A DNA stretch of 64,000 bases, from positions 15,074-79,073 of the forward strand of contig CAYXDO010000031.1 of the NCBI GenBank assembly GCA_964463485.1. Direction: 5' to 3'. The notes under the pieces were generated by a model, which had not been told where the DNA came from, did no database searches, and saw only the letters and a program-made list of their open reading frames with translations. Every line of letters begins with the position of its first letter. Position 1 is the stretch's first letter. The position numbers and the translations under genes are program-made. Source of the stretch: CAYXDO01 sp964463485. Lineage in GTDB: Bacteria > Myxococcota > Kuafuiibacteriia > Kuafuiibacteriales > Kuafuiibacteriaceae. This document shows, one piece after another, positions 41,312 to 49,424 of the stretch.

Positions 41312-41800
41312 TCAGGGCTTCTTGGTTTTGGGGCGGGAGCCGTTCTTGGCGGATGCCTCTGGGTCCGCGGGCGGGGCCGGAGGCTCCGAGGCCGGCGCCT
41401 GGACGTCTGCGGCCGCCTTGGCTGGACGATTCGAGACCTTGATTCGACCTGGCGCCCGCAAGTAGCTTGCCTCTGCCCACCGAGCCACCCGCGCGAGGTC
41501 TTGCGCCCGCTCGAAGCGAATGCGCACGGCGTCATCGCCGAGGAACGGATGGGTTCGAGCGATCCCGGACGATCGAGCTTCCTCGAGGTCTTCGGAGGGA
41601 AGCCACAGGTCGACGGACACGTACTCCTGTTTGATCTCCATTTGCATGAAGACGTCGGAGTCGCGAAGGTAGAGATCGATCCCGTCCTTCTCTGACTTGG
41701 AGAAAGTTCCGAAAGCTTCGATCCGCGCGTCGAGCGCCCGAATGAGGGCGCGCACCGGCGCGTCGGGGGTCACACGACGAGCCACTCGCTCCAGTCTCAC
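41312..41800 (-). CDS. DUF5655-domain protein
   Basis: A 162-residue protein. Residues 1-110 (APVRALIRALDARIEAFGTF, FMQMEIKQEYVSVDLWLP, VRIRFERAQDLARVARWAEASYL) match DUF5655, a small domain of unknown function; the last 50 residues form a Pro/Ala/Lys-rich tail. GTG 41800 overlaps the stop of the upstream lipoprotein gene (GTGA) and therefore was chosen over the long shadow frame above it. It is the last member of a coupled trio: beta-barrel, lipoprotein and this protein. Confidence 0.75.
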   Translation of the reverse strand: MRLERVARRVTPDAPVRALIRALDARIEAFGTFSKSEKDGIDLYLRDSDVFMQMEIKQEYVSVDLWLPSEDLEEARSSGIARTHPFLGDDAVRIRFERAQDLARVARWAEASYLRAPGRIKVSNRPAKAAADVQAPASEPPAPPADPEASAKNGSRPKTKKP

Positions 41801-42423
41801 TCCAGGGTGAACCGATTGTCTACCTCCGAGCGCGCACGCATGCGCGATCCTTCCGTGCCGCCGGCGAGGTCCACGGCGGTTTCGCGCGCGATGCTGAGCT
41901 TTTGATCTCCGTTTTGGACGAGCCCGAGCGGCAGGTCGTAGTGAAACAGGTCTTCTTCGAGCGTGACGGGTTCGACGCCCTCGGCGCGGATCTCGACTCG
42001 CTCGGCCGCCGCCTCGGACGCCCACTCGATGCTGAGAACGTCCGAGTCGCCGCGGCGCACGATCGCGTTGGCCGGGGGGCGCGTGATCTCGAACGGAGCC
42101 GGGCCCTCGAGCCTGCCGTCGAGCTCGTCGTCGCCGGAGGTCACCTTGATCGCCACGGTCCGAACGTAGCCGTGCAGGATCGTCTCGTAACGTCCCCCTT
42201 GCTTGTCCTCCAGCGTAGCCTGGGCCTCGGTCTCCCAATCGGTGGCGACGACGTTGGCCCCTCGCACGGGCTGTTCTTTCAGGTGCAGGTCGACCGAGAT
42301 CTTCGTGGAATCGGATTTCAGCGCGACCTCGATCTTCGCCGAGAGTGTGCCCGAGCCTCCTCCGGCGCTCGTGCCGCCGCAAGCGCAGATCCATGCGGTC
42401 GTAGCAAGAGCGAGTGGCCTCAC
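41797..42423 (-). CDS. putative lipoprotein
   Basis: A 208-residue protein starting at GTG 42423, which overlaps the stop of the beta-barrel gene (GTGA). The N-terminus (RPLALATTAWICACGG) is short and hydrophobic with a plausible lipidation cysteine. The body is beta-rich and acidic (AKIEVALKSDSTKISVDLHL, GRYETILHGYVRTVAIKV, SEAAAERVEIRAEG), like a pair of Ig-type domains. Function is unknown. Because it is coupled to an outer-membrane protein gene on one side and a DUF5655 gene on the other, an envelope role is likely. Confidence 0.72.
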   Translation of the reverse strand: MRPLALATTAWICACGGTSAGGGSGTLSAKIEVALKSDSTKISVDLHLKEQPVRGANVVATDWETEAQATLEDKQGGRYETILHGYVRTVAIKVTSGDDELDGRLEGPAPFEITRPPANAIVRRGDSDVLSIEWASEAAAERVEIRAEGVEPVTLEEDLFHYDLPLGLVQNGDQKLSIARETAVDLAGGTEGSRMRARSEVDNRFTLE

Positions 42424-43106
42424 AGAAAGAAGATCAGCTGAGCGTTGGCTTGCACGAGCTGTGCGTCGGGACCTTCGAAGATCAGCAAGTGATAGAAATC
42501 GGCCTCGAAGCCGAGGAAGAGATCTCGCTTGAGCTTGATCTCCAACCCGCCCGCAACGCCTGGCCCCCACATGGCGTCGTTGTGGGTCGTGTGGTTGAAG
42601 AGGAGCTGGAAGGCGTTGCTGAGACCAAACCAGGGCCGAAGTGAATCCGTCTCGAAGTAGTACCGAACCGAGATGGGCTCGATCTGGAGCACGACGACCG
42701 TATTCGGCGCGTTATCGAGCTGGCCAGGGAAGGACGCCATCGCGCGGGCTGTGAACCACCAATGATCCGAAGACTTGTACCCGCCGAGCATCCCGAAGGC
42801 GAAGTTGTGAGGCTTGAGCTCGGTGCCGCTCGTCATTCCGATGTAACCGACCTCCGCGCCGAAGGTGAAGCTGCGGTACTGCGCGTAGGCCGGCGCCGTG
42901 ATGCCTGTCGTGATCAATCCGACGACGAAGGCGACTCCCAAAGTCCACTCGGACGCGCCGCGGCCACGCAGGCGGGCTGCGCTCGAAAGCCCGCGCCTTT
43001 GCTGGTTCGGCTCGAATTCGAAGCCGTCGGCGCCATGCCCCATGGCCCCGAGTATCGCGGATACGGCGACCATCGGCAGCTTTGTAGCAGAGTTTCGAAG
43101 CCGCAT
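42420..43106 (-). CDS. putative outer-membrane beta-barrel protein
   Basis: A 228-residue protein. A hydrophobic segment ending in ITAPAYAQ (residues about 55-76) looks like a signal peptide with an AYA cleavage site. After it the protein alternates in short aromatic-rich strands (FTFGAEVGYIGM, NFAFGMLGGYKSSDHWWFTARAMASF, ISVRYYFETDSLRPWFGLSNAFQLLF) and ends in QANAQLIFFL, a typical barrel C-terminus. A start nearer the signal peptide (for instance a TTG at about residue 55) is possible; ATG 43106 is the longest. No transporter family is recognised. Confidence 0.72.
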   Translation of the reverse strand: MRLRNSATKLPMVAVSAILGAMGHGADGFEFEPNQQRRGLSSAARLRGRGASEWTLGVAFVVGLITTGITAPAYAQYRSFTFGAEVGYIGMTSGTELKPHNFAFGMLGGYKSSDHWWFTARAMASFPGQLDNAPNTVVVLQIEPISVRYYFETDSLRPWFGLSNAFQLLFNHTTHNDAMWGPGVAGGLEIKLKRDLFLGFEADFYHLLIFEGPDAQLVQANAQLIFFL

Positions 43107-43200
43107 GTAGGCTCCTGTCGGCGCCCCGTTTCAACCTGGAATTACTGCGCGCTCCGCCAGATGATGCGACACTGTGCACGGCGCGCCTCTGGTACGAGCT

Positions 43201-44361
43201 ATGAATACCGAGAACCGTCGAGCTTCCCCACGAACGATCGCCGCGTTGATCCTGCTCTCCTTGGCCTCGAGCCGATGCGCGAGCTGCGTCGGGCACGCCG
43301 TACATCCCGACGCGGTCAAGCACAATGACGTGGGCAACGAATATCTTCGGCAGGGCCGATGTGTGGAAGCCGAGGAGCGCTTTCGACTGAGCCTCGAGTA
43401 CGGCGAGAATTTCGAGCACCCCCACAATGGGCTCGGGATGGTCGCGATGCTCTGCAACAACGACCTCGATCGCGCGGCTCAACACTTCAAAGACGCCCTC
43501 ACCGTGAACCCGGACTTCGCCGAAGCCCACAACAACCTCGGCGTCACCTTCATCAAACGCGATCCGCCGGTCTACAACCAGGCCTGCGAGGAGTTCAAAG
43601 CCGCCGTGGAGATCGATCCGGCGAACCTGAATGGGCGCGAGAATTTTGGCTTCTGTCTGATGCGAAGAGGGATCATCGAGGGCGACAAGGACCCCGAAGC
43701 CAGGAAGGAGTACTTCAGAGAAGCGAAGAGCCAATTGATCCGCCTGATCGAGCTCAGCCCGGACAACTTCAACGCGCACCACCACATGGGGCTGATGGCG
43801 TTGGTGGACAAGCAATACGAGATCGCGGAGCAGGGATTCGGTCGGTGTCTGGAGATCGACCGCGAGAACCCGGTCTGCTGCTACAACTTGGGCAACGTCT
43901 ACTTGTCGACGGCGCGCTGCGACGAGGCCATCCAGTCCTACATCTGCGCGCTACGCGCGGGGCCCCAGAGCGAGGTGGCGATCGACTCCAGGACCAACCT
44001 CGGGACGGCCTACGAGCTCTGCGCGAAAAAAGACGGAGCGATCAAAAACTTCCTCGATCGCATCAAGAGCGATCCAGGCAACCCTGCGCATCACTTCGAT
44101 CTCGGGAGCATCTACGCGGACAAGGGGTTGCTGGAGCAGGCGGTCAACGAATGGGAGAACTCCACCAAGCTCGACCCGCTCTACTGCTCCGCTTACTACG
44201 AGGTCGCCATGGTCGCGAACAAGAACCTCGACTCGGCCAAGACGATCGATCGATGCAAACAGTTCGTGGCGTGCGTCGGCGAACGCAAAGACGGGCCGGC
44301 ACAGTGGGCCGACAAAGCCGAGCAATGTAAGTCCCTGGTGAAGAAGCTCGAGATGGAGTGA
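43201..44361 (+). CDS. cysteine-rich TPR-repeat protein (Tgl/PilF-like layout)
   Basis: A 386-residue exported or lipid-anchored protein: N-terminal hydrophobic segment (TIAALILLSLASSRCASC), then about eight TPR units (NDVGNEYLRQGRCVEAEERFRLSLE, HNGLGMVAMLCNNDLDRAAQHFKDALTVNP, AHNNLGVTFIKRD, and so on). Most units contain a cysteine (QGRC, MLCN, QACEE, FGFC, FGRC, VCCYN, ARCDE, ELCAK, LYCSAY), which is rare for TPRs and suggests disulfides in the periplasm. The arrangement recalls the pilotins Tgl/PilF that assemble the type IV pilus secretin, but this is only layout similarity. Its stop overlaps the GTG start of a double-FHA gene. Confidence 0.82.
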   Translation: MNTENRRASPRTIAALILLSLASSRCASCVGHAVHPDAVKHNDVGNEYLRQGRCVEAEERFRLSLEYGENFEHPHNGLGMVAMLCNNDLDRAAQHFKDALTVNPDFAEAHNNLGVTFIKRDPPVYNQACEEFKAAVEIDPANLNGRENFGFCLMRRGIIEGDKDPEARKEYFREAKSQLIRLIELSPDNFNAHHHMGLMALVDKQYEIAEQGFGRCLEIDRENPVCCYNLGNVYLSTARCDEAIQSYICALRAGPQSEVAIDSRTNLGTAYELCAKKDGAIKNFLDRIKSDPGNPAHHFDLGSIYADKGLLEQAVNEWENSTKLDPLYCSAYYEVAMVANKNLDSAKTIDRCKQFVACVGERKDGPAQWADKAEQCKSLVKKLEME

Positions 44362-45461
44362 GCAGGTTGCGCGCGGAGATGGCGGCACCGAAAGACAACC
44401 GTGCGGCGGCGAACATCCCAGCCGTGCACTTGATCGTGCGCCTCGAGCTGCCCGACAAGCCTCCGCGCGAGTTCACCTACGACTTTCGTCAGGAGATGAT
44501 CACGATCGGGCGCGACCCGACGAACGACATCCAGATTCCGCTCACCACCGTTTCGCGCCGCCACGCGCAAATCTTCTACGAACGAGGCGATTATTTCCTC
44601 GAAGACCTCGGCTCGACGCACGGAACGCAAGTCAACGAACAGGTCATCAAAGGGAAGAACTCCAAGAAGCTCCTGAAGGACGGCGACACGATTCGAATCA
44701 TGTCCTTCTCGATCCAGTTCAAGTCGCACCTGTCGTTGTTCGACCGGAAGCCCGGCGAGAATACGGAGTTGTTGACGCGCCGCCTCGTCGAGGAGGTTCT
44801 AGGCTCACTCGACGGCGGCAGCGATCCGACCACGCTGCGGGTCATGAGCGGGCCCGACGAAGGGCGACGATACGAGGTCCGCGAAGACCAGTCGGAAGTC
44901 GTCATCGGTCGCAGCCCCGACTGCGAGATCACCATCGACGATCAGAACGCCTCGCGCAGGCACGGGCTCGTGAAGCGAACGATGCACGGCTTCACCGTCC
45001 AAGACCTCGGCAGCAAGAACGGGGTGCTGGTCAACGGCACCCGTATTCAAGAGCCCAAGGAGCTCAAGGACGGGGACGAGATTCAGCTCGGCGGTACGCG
45101 AATCATGTTCATCGATCCAGCTTCGCGGCTCCTCGCCCAGATGGGCATGGCGCAAGAAGAGACGGCGGTCGCGGCGGGAGACGAAGAGGGCCAGGAGGAC
45201 GCGGACGCCGCAGATCCGGCGGAGGGCGAGGAGCAGCAAGAGGAGGTCGTCGAGGAGGAGCAGGAGGAAGCGTCCGCCCAGGAGGCGCAAGGCGAAGGCG
45301 AAGGCGAGGCCGAGCAAGCGGAAGAAGAGCAGCCGGTGATCGAGCTCCCGGAGGGCGTGACGGCGCCCAAGGGCGGAGGCGCCGAGATCGTCGTGCTGCT
45401 GATCGCGCTGGCCCTTTTTTTCACGCTCGCCGTCGTGCTGGCCTGGATCTTCTTGTTCTGA
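44358..45461 (+). CDS. double FHA-domain membrane protein
   Basis: A 367-residue protein with two forkhead-associated domains. The first is at about residues 25-125 (ITIGRDPTNDIQIP, VSRRHAQIFYERGDYFLEDLGSTHGTQVN), the second at about 160-250 (VVIGRSPDCEITIDD, ASRRHGLVKR, VQDLGSKNGVLVNGTRI). A Glu/Ala-rich acidic linker and one C-terminal membrane helix (IVVLLIALALFFTLAVVLAWIFLF) follow, making it tail-anchored with the FHA domains in the cytoplasm. It should gather threonine-phosphorylated partners at the membrane. GTG 44358 overlaps the TPR stop (GTGA); ATG 44379 is an alternative. Confidence 0.9.
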   Translation: MSRLRAEMAAPKDNRAAANIPAVHLIVRLELPDKPPREFTYDFRQEMITIGRDPTNDIQIPLTTVSRRHAQIFYERGDYFLEDLGSTHGTQVNEQVIKGKNSKKLLKDGDTIRIMSFSIQFKSHLSLFDRKPGENTELLTRRLVEEVLGSLDGGSDPTTLRVMSGPDEGRRYEVREDQSEVVIGRSPDCEITIDDQNASRRHGLVKRTMHGFTVQDLGSKNGVLVNGTRIQEPKELKDGDEIQLGGTRIMFIDPASRLLAQMGMAQEETAVAAGDEEGQEDADAADPAEGEEQQEEVVEEEQEEASAQEAQGEGEGEAEQAEEEQPVIELPEGVTAPKGGGAEIVVLLIALALFFTLAVVLAWIFLF

Positions 45462-45475
45462 GCGGGCGCCCTGAT

Positions 45476-45535
45476 GACGAGCGACCAGGCGACGAGCGAC
45501 CAGGCGACGAGCGACCAGGCGACGAGCGACCAGGC
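45476..45535. repeat. four tandem 15-bp units
   Basis: GACGAGCGACCAGGC repeated exactly four times, starting 14 bp after the stop of the double-FHA gene. Intergenic and a multiple of three, but not part of a convincing gene. Such minisatellites recur in this window's intergenic spaces. Confidence 0.95.
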
Positions 45536-45554
45536 GCGGTGCCTAGATCTTCGT

Positions 45555-45896
45555 CTACTCGTCGGTCGTGGTGACTTTGGTGCTCAATCGCGCCGCGATC
45601 TCGCGATCAGCCGCGGTCATTTGCTGACCCCGACGTCCAAGATCGGCGCGTGCTCGCTCGCCTTGCGCGACGGCGTCGTCCTTGGGCTTCTGAGGCTTGG
45701 GGGCCTCTGCTCGGGCCTCGGGCCTCTCAGGGGGGCGGCGCGGATTCGCGGCATGCAGGGATCGATGTTGTGGAGAAAGTTGGCTGGCTTTCAAGACCGC
45801 GTCTTCGGCGGAGGCCTCAGCGTTCTCGGCAGCCTCGTCCTTGTCTTTGTGATCTTCGATGGAGTTGAGAGCTAAGAAAACGCCGCCTAGAAACAT
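45555..45896 (-). CDS. hypothetical protein (113 residues)
   Basis: An ATG-started frame between the FHA gene and the CAP-domain gene. The N-terminus is a short hydrophobic stretch (MFLGGVFLALNS) and the rest is charged (EAAENAEASAEDAVLKASQ, KPKDDAVAQGERARADLG, TAADREIAARLSTK). Composition and third-base GC fit a real protein better than the overlapping frames on the other strand. It would be divergent from the CAP gene, sharing about 50 bp of promoter space. No family is recognised, and it may be spurious. Confidence 0.45.
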   Translation of the reverse strand: MFLGGVFLALNSIEDHKDKDEAAENAEASAEDAVLKASQLSPQHRSLHAANPRRPPERPEARAEAPKPQKPKDDAVAQGERARADLGRRGQQMTAADREIAARLSTKVTTTDE

Positions 45897-45950
45897 GGCT
45901 TGCTCCCGGCCCGCAGGCCCGACTAGTCGAATATACCTCAGGAAGGTCTC

Positions 45951-46922
45951 TTGCACGCAACCCGCAATCTCGCCCTCGCGCTCGTCTTTGTCCCGAGGCT
46001 CGCCTTCGGTTACGGCGAGAGCGATTCGGCCGGAAGGCCCAGCCTGAAAGAACGACTGACCATCGTGCTCACCAATCAGGCCCGCCAAGACCCGCACGCC
46101 TGGCCGGGCTGGGACACGTCCCTCGCCACCCCGATCCCGCGGCCCCCGGTGGGCGAAGAACCCAGCCTCCTCGAGGCCGCGCGATTCCACTCCGACGACA
46201 TGGCGAAAACGGGCCATTTCGCTCACGAGAGCTCCGACGGAACGCCCTTTCCTACGAGGCTTGCGAGGTTCTTCGATGGGTCGGGCGGCGAGAACATCCT
46301 GGTCGGCGACGACGATCCGCGCCGCGCGCTCACCGCGTGGATGGGCTCGGACGGTCACCGCGCCAACATCCTCGATTCGAGCTACACACACCTCGGAGCG
46401 GGCCGAACCGTTGGAGCGCTTGGAACTTACTACGTTCAGGATTTCGGTGTCGTCGCCCGAAATCGGATCCCGGCGATCCCGTCCGCGTCGGCCGAGATCC
46501 TTGGAGCCAGCATGAAGCTGGTGGCCAACTACTTCGACTCCGCCGCCTCGGGCCCGAGATCCATGCGCGCAGCGATCGCCGGAAGTTGTCTGGATCTCTC
46601 GGCGATCGCCGGACCGCCTGGGAATCAGACCTTCATGGTCGAAGGGCCGAAACCCAGCGGGTGCGAGCCGCTCGTCTTCTTCGCTGAGTCTTCGTCGGCA
46701 GACCTCACACGCTATCCGAGCTCCGGAGCGATCCTGGTCGGAACCAACTGCGCCAAGGACTTCGACGCGACCCTGAGCGCCACGCCTTGCGATGCCGATC
46801 GACCCGTCATCGATGCGGAGAAGAGCGGCTGCAACGAGACCGGCTCGGTCAGCCCTTGGCTGGCGTTCGCCAGCGCAGCCCTTTTGATGGCGCGCGTTGA
46901 CCGGTTCCGCCGACCTCGGTAG
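45951..46922 (+). CDS. secreted CAP (SCP/PR1)-domain protein with MYXO-CTERM-like tail
   Basis: A 323-residue protein: signal peptide (NLALALVFVPRLAFG), a CAP domain (LTNQARQDPHAW, LLEAARFHSDDMAKTGHFAHESSDG, GENILVG, ALTAWMGSDGHRANILDSSYTHLGAG) with the two CAP-type histidines and glutamate pattern, then a cysteine-containing region. The C-terminal tail (SGC, a hydrophobic helix WLAFASAALLMARV, basic RFRRPR) fits the MYXO-CTERM form. The start is TTG 45951, supported by GGAAGG at 45941-45946. Bacterial CAP proteins are extracellular and of uncertain function. Confidence 0.85.
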   Translation: MHATRNLALALVFVPRLAFGYGESDSAGRPSLKERLTIVLTNQARQDPHAWPGWDTSLATPIPRPPVGEEPSLLEAARFHSDDMAKTGHFAHESSDGTPFPTRLARFFDGSGGENILVGDDDPRRALTAWMGSDGHRANILDSSYTHLGAGRTVGALGTYYVQDFGVVARNRIPAIPSASAEILGASMKLVANYFDSAASGPRSMRAAIAGSCLDLSAIAGPPGNQTFMVEGPKPSGCEPLVFFAESSSADLTRYPSSGAILVGTNCAKDFDATLSATPCDADRPVIDAEKSGCNETGSVSPWLAFASAALLMARVDRFRRPR

Positions 46923-46934
46923 CCGAACAGCGTC

Positions 46935-48062
46935 ATGGATGCCGGTCTCATCGCGCTCACCGCGATCGCGCTCGCCTTCCTGGTGCTCGCAGGGCTCGCG
47001 GTCCGCAAGATCGCCCGCGGAGAGATCCACGGAGAGCCCAAGAAGGAGCTTCCGGAACCAGGAGACGAAGAGCTCGAAGCCGAGGCGCTCGGCAAGGCGC
47101 CCCCCGCCGTCCCACCTGAAGCAGCGCCCACGCCCACGCCCACGCCCGCGCCCGCGCCCTCGCCGCTCGGCGTAGGTCTGGCCAGGACGCGCCAGGGCTT
47201 CATGGCCCGCGTCCAAGCGCTCATCTTTGGACGAGGCCTCGAGCCGGCGCTCATCGATGAGCTCGAAGAAGTGCTCGTCACGTCCGACATCGGAATTCGT
47301 ACGGCCGCAAAGCTCATCGGAGATCTGCGGGAGAGCTTGTCGAAGAAAGAGATCTCCGATCCCGAGGCCGTGTACGCAAAGCTCAAGGAGCGAGTGCTCG
47401 AGATCATCTCGGTCCCCTGCCCTCCGCTCAGCTACGACAAGAAGCCCACCGTGCTCATGGTGATCGGCGTAAATGGCGTGGGGAAGACGACGACGATCGG
47501 AAAGCTCGCAGCGCGCCTCGTGCGAGAGGGAAAGCAGGTCGTGATCGCGGCAGGGGACACCTTTCGAGCCGCCGCCGTCGAGCAGCTCGAGATCTGGGCG
47601 CAGCGCGCCGGCGCTACGCTCGTGAGGGGTCCGGAAACTCAGGACCCGAGCGCCGTGATGTTCGATGCGATTCAGCGGGCGCAGCGCGACGGCGCGAACG
47701 TTTGCATCGCCGACACGGCCGGGCGCCTGCACAACAAGGTCAACCTGATGGAGGAGCTCAAGAAGGTCCGCCGCGTCATGGACAAGGCCCATCCAGGCTC
47801 TCCCCACGAAGTGATCTTGGTGTTGGACGCAACCACGGGCCAAAACGGAATCACGCAAGCGAAGCAGTTCACGCAGGCCGTCACGGTGAACAGCCTCGCG
47901 CTCACCAAGCTCGACGGAACGGCGAAGGGTGGCGTCGTCGTCGCGATCGCCGACGAGCTCGGCCTGCCCGTCCGATACATCGGCGTGGGTGAATCGGTCG
48001 ACGATCTGCGCGACTTCGACCCCAGGGAGTTCGTGGACGCGATGTTTGCCCGCGAAAAATAG
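46935..48062 (+). CDS. ftsY: signal recognition particle receptor FtsY
   Basis: A 375-residue SRP receptor that docks ribosomes making membrane proteins. An unusual N-terminal membrane helix (GLIALTAIALAFLVLAGLAVRKI), an acidic/Pro-rich A-domain and the NG domain follow: LIDELEEVLVTSDIGIRTAAKLI, P-loop GVNGVGKTTTIGKLA, DTFRAAAVEQLEIWAQR, ADTAGRLHNKVNLMEEL, TKLDGTAKGG and GVGESVDDLRDFDPREFVDAMF. A membrane-anchored FtsY occurs in some bacteria, whereas E. coli FtsY is peripheral. It begins 12 bp after the CAP gene. Confidence 0.96.
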   Translation: MDAGLIALTAIALAFLVLAGLAVRKIARGEIHGEPKKELPEPGDEELEAEALGKAPPAVPPEAAPTPTPTPAPAPSPLGVGLARTRQGFMARVQALIFGRGLEPALIDELEEVLVTSDIGIRTAAKLIGDLRESLSKKEISDPEAVYAKLKERVLEIISVPCPPLSYDKKPTVLMVIGVNGVGKTTTIGKLAARLVREGKQVVIAAGDTFRAAAVEQLEIWAQRAGATLVRGPETQDPSAVMFDAIQRAQRDGANVCIADTAGRLHNKVNLMEELKKVRRVMDKAHPGSPHEVILVLDATTGQNGITQAKQFTQAVTVNSLALTKLDGTAKGGVVVAIADELGLPVRYIGVGESVDDLRDFDPREFVDAMFAREK

Positions 48063-48102
48063 GAGATTCGCCCCAGCCCGTCGTGCGCTGTAGGATTCCG
48101 GG

Positions 48103-48666
48103 ATGAGGTCGGTTGGTTCCGGTTCCCTCCTGGTGCCTCTCCTGGTGCCTCTCCTGGTGCCTCTCTTGTTGGCGACGGCATGCAGCGCGCTCGATGACTT
48201 CGAGACGCAGATTCAGGACGAAGCTACCATCCCCGGAACGTTCAACATGGCGACGCCGGTGCCGCTCCCGTTCTCCGGCAGCTTCACTTCCTTCACCCTC
48301 AACAGCGACCGCGAGTTCGCCAACCGAGGCGTCGGCCCCGATGACGTCGACGCGATCTTCGTGAAGTCCGTACACGTCGAAAGCACCGAGCCCATGCGGG
48401 ACAGGCTCGACGTGCTGGTCGACGAGATGACGCTCAGCGTCTCGGCCCCAGGTCTGGAGCAGAAAGTGCTCGCGACGAAGACGGACTTCCCGATGGGGCC
48501 GGCGGTCGACCTCGACGTCGTGCCCAACTTCAACCTCAAGCCCTACGCAGTCGCAACCTCGATGTCCGTCTCTGCGACGGTGAAGCTGAAGCAGGCGCCC
48601 CTATTCACGACCACGCTGCGTACGATCGTGACCTTGGCGATCGACGTGAACCTGCTCGGAGTCTAG
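48103..48666 (+). CDS. lipoprotein with repeat-built signal peptide
   Basis: A 187-residue lipoprotein (lipobox LATAC). The hydrophobic core of the signal peptide is three copies of LLVP encoded by an exact 12-bp tandem repeat (48127-48162). The mature part is beta-rich (PVPLPFSGSFTSFTL, VHVESTEPMRDRLDVLVDEMTLSV, MSVSATVKLKQAPLFTTTLRTIVTLAI). Function is unknown. It is followed 2 bp later by another hypothetical gene and preceded by ftsY (40 bp). Confidence 0.75.
   Translation: MRSVGSGSLLVPLLVPLLVPLLLATACSALDDFETQIQDEATIPGTFNMATPVPLPFSGSFTSFTLNSDREFANRGVGPDDVDAIFVKSVHVESTEPMRDRLDVLVDEMTLSVSAPGLEQKVLATKTDFPMGPAVDLDVVPNFNLKPYAVATSMSVSATVKLKQAPLFTTTLRTIVTLAIDVNLLGV
48127..48162 (+). repeat. three 12-bp tandem units in a signal-peptide core
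   Basis: CTCCTGGTGCCT occurs three times exactly, with a partial fourth. Because the unit is 12 bp, slippage would add or remove four residues of the hydrophobic core without shifting frame. Confidence 0.95.
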
Positions 48667-48668
48667 GG

Positions 48669-49406
48669 ATGGCCGAGCCGAGCTCGATGGGCCGAACGAG
48701 GGCCGCCCACCCATCCCTCCCGAACATCCTCGGCACCAGCCTGACGGTTCGCGCGCTCGAGGAACGAGCGGACGCGGCGAAGCTCGCCGATCTCCTAGGG
48801 CTGCTTCGAAACGCCGAGTATTGGATCAACTTCGACCTCAGCCCCTTCGAACATCTCCTCTTGAGGAGCCCTTCTCCTCTTCGAGAGCTCGGCGTCGGCG
48901 TCGTGCTTCGCTTCGGCGAAGGCCTCGATGGCCGAATCATGCCTCTAGACATCGAACGCGCGCGAGCCTCGCTCCTCGAAGGCCTCGCCCCCGACCTCGC
49001 GAACGCCGTCAGCCTCGGCCTCGCGACGCTGTCGCGGGCCGTTCAAGTCCGAGATTCTATCGAAGACCTACGGCGAGAAGGCTTCGCACAGCTGAAGCCC
49101 AAGACGACGCTCTCGGTGCACGGACTCATGGCAGGCGCTGGTCGTGCACGTTTGTCCGTCGACGGCCAAACGCTCGCCGCTCCGGAATGGTCCATCGAGG
49201 TGGGCAAGAAGTTCAGCGTCGGCGCCACCGACGAACGCGGACGACCAACGGATCGAGCCGAGCTCGAGAACGACCTTTCAGCCACGATCCTCTTCCGCGA
49301 CGAGGAGACGCCCGGCGTACGCACCTTCGTGCTGACCGTTCCCGGCATCTACCGCGCGCGAGTGCCTGGGCGAGTAGAAGGGGATCGTCGACTCATCGCG
49401 TCCTGA
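48669..49406 (+). CDS. hypothetical protein
   Basis: A 245-residue protein with no signal peptide. The N-terminal half is helical (LTVRALEERADAAKLADLLGLLRNAEYWINF, LDIERARASLLEGLAPDLANAVSLGLATLSRAVQVRDSIEDL) and the C-terminal half beta-rich (TLSVHGLMAGAGRARLSVDGQ, EWSIEVGKKFSVGATDERGR, GVRTFVLTVPGIYRARV), like an Ig-type domain. No family is recognised. It follows the preceding lipoprotein gene by 2 bp and ends 18 bp from the convergent DUF1444 gene. Confidence 0.65.
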   Translation: MAEPSSMGRTRAAHPSLPNILGTSLTVRALEERADAAKLADLLGLLRNAEYWINFDLSPFEHLLLRSPSPLRELGVGVVLRFGEGLDGRIMPLDIERARASLLEGLAPDLANAVSLGLATLSRAVQVRDSIEDLRREGFAQLKPKTTLSVHGLMAGAGRARLSVDGQTLAAPEWSIEVGKKFSVGATDERGRPTDRAELENDLSATILFRDEETPGVRTFVLTVPGIYRARVPGRVEGDRRLIAS

Positions 49407-49424
49407 TCATCACGTCCTAACGGG

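Noticed and set aside
45897..47858. Long minus-strand frame continuing upstream of the 113-residue hypothetical gene.
   Set aside because: It is antisense to the CAP and ftsY genes; only the terminal part (45555-45896) outside those genes has protein-like composition.
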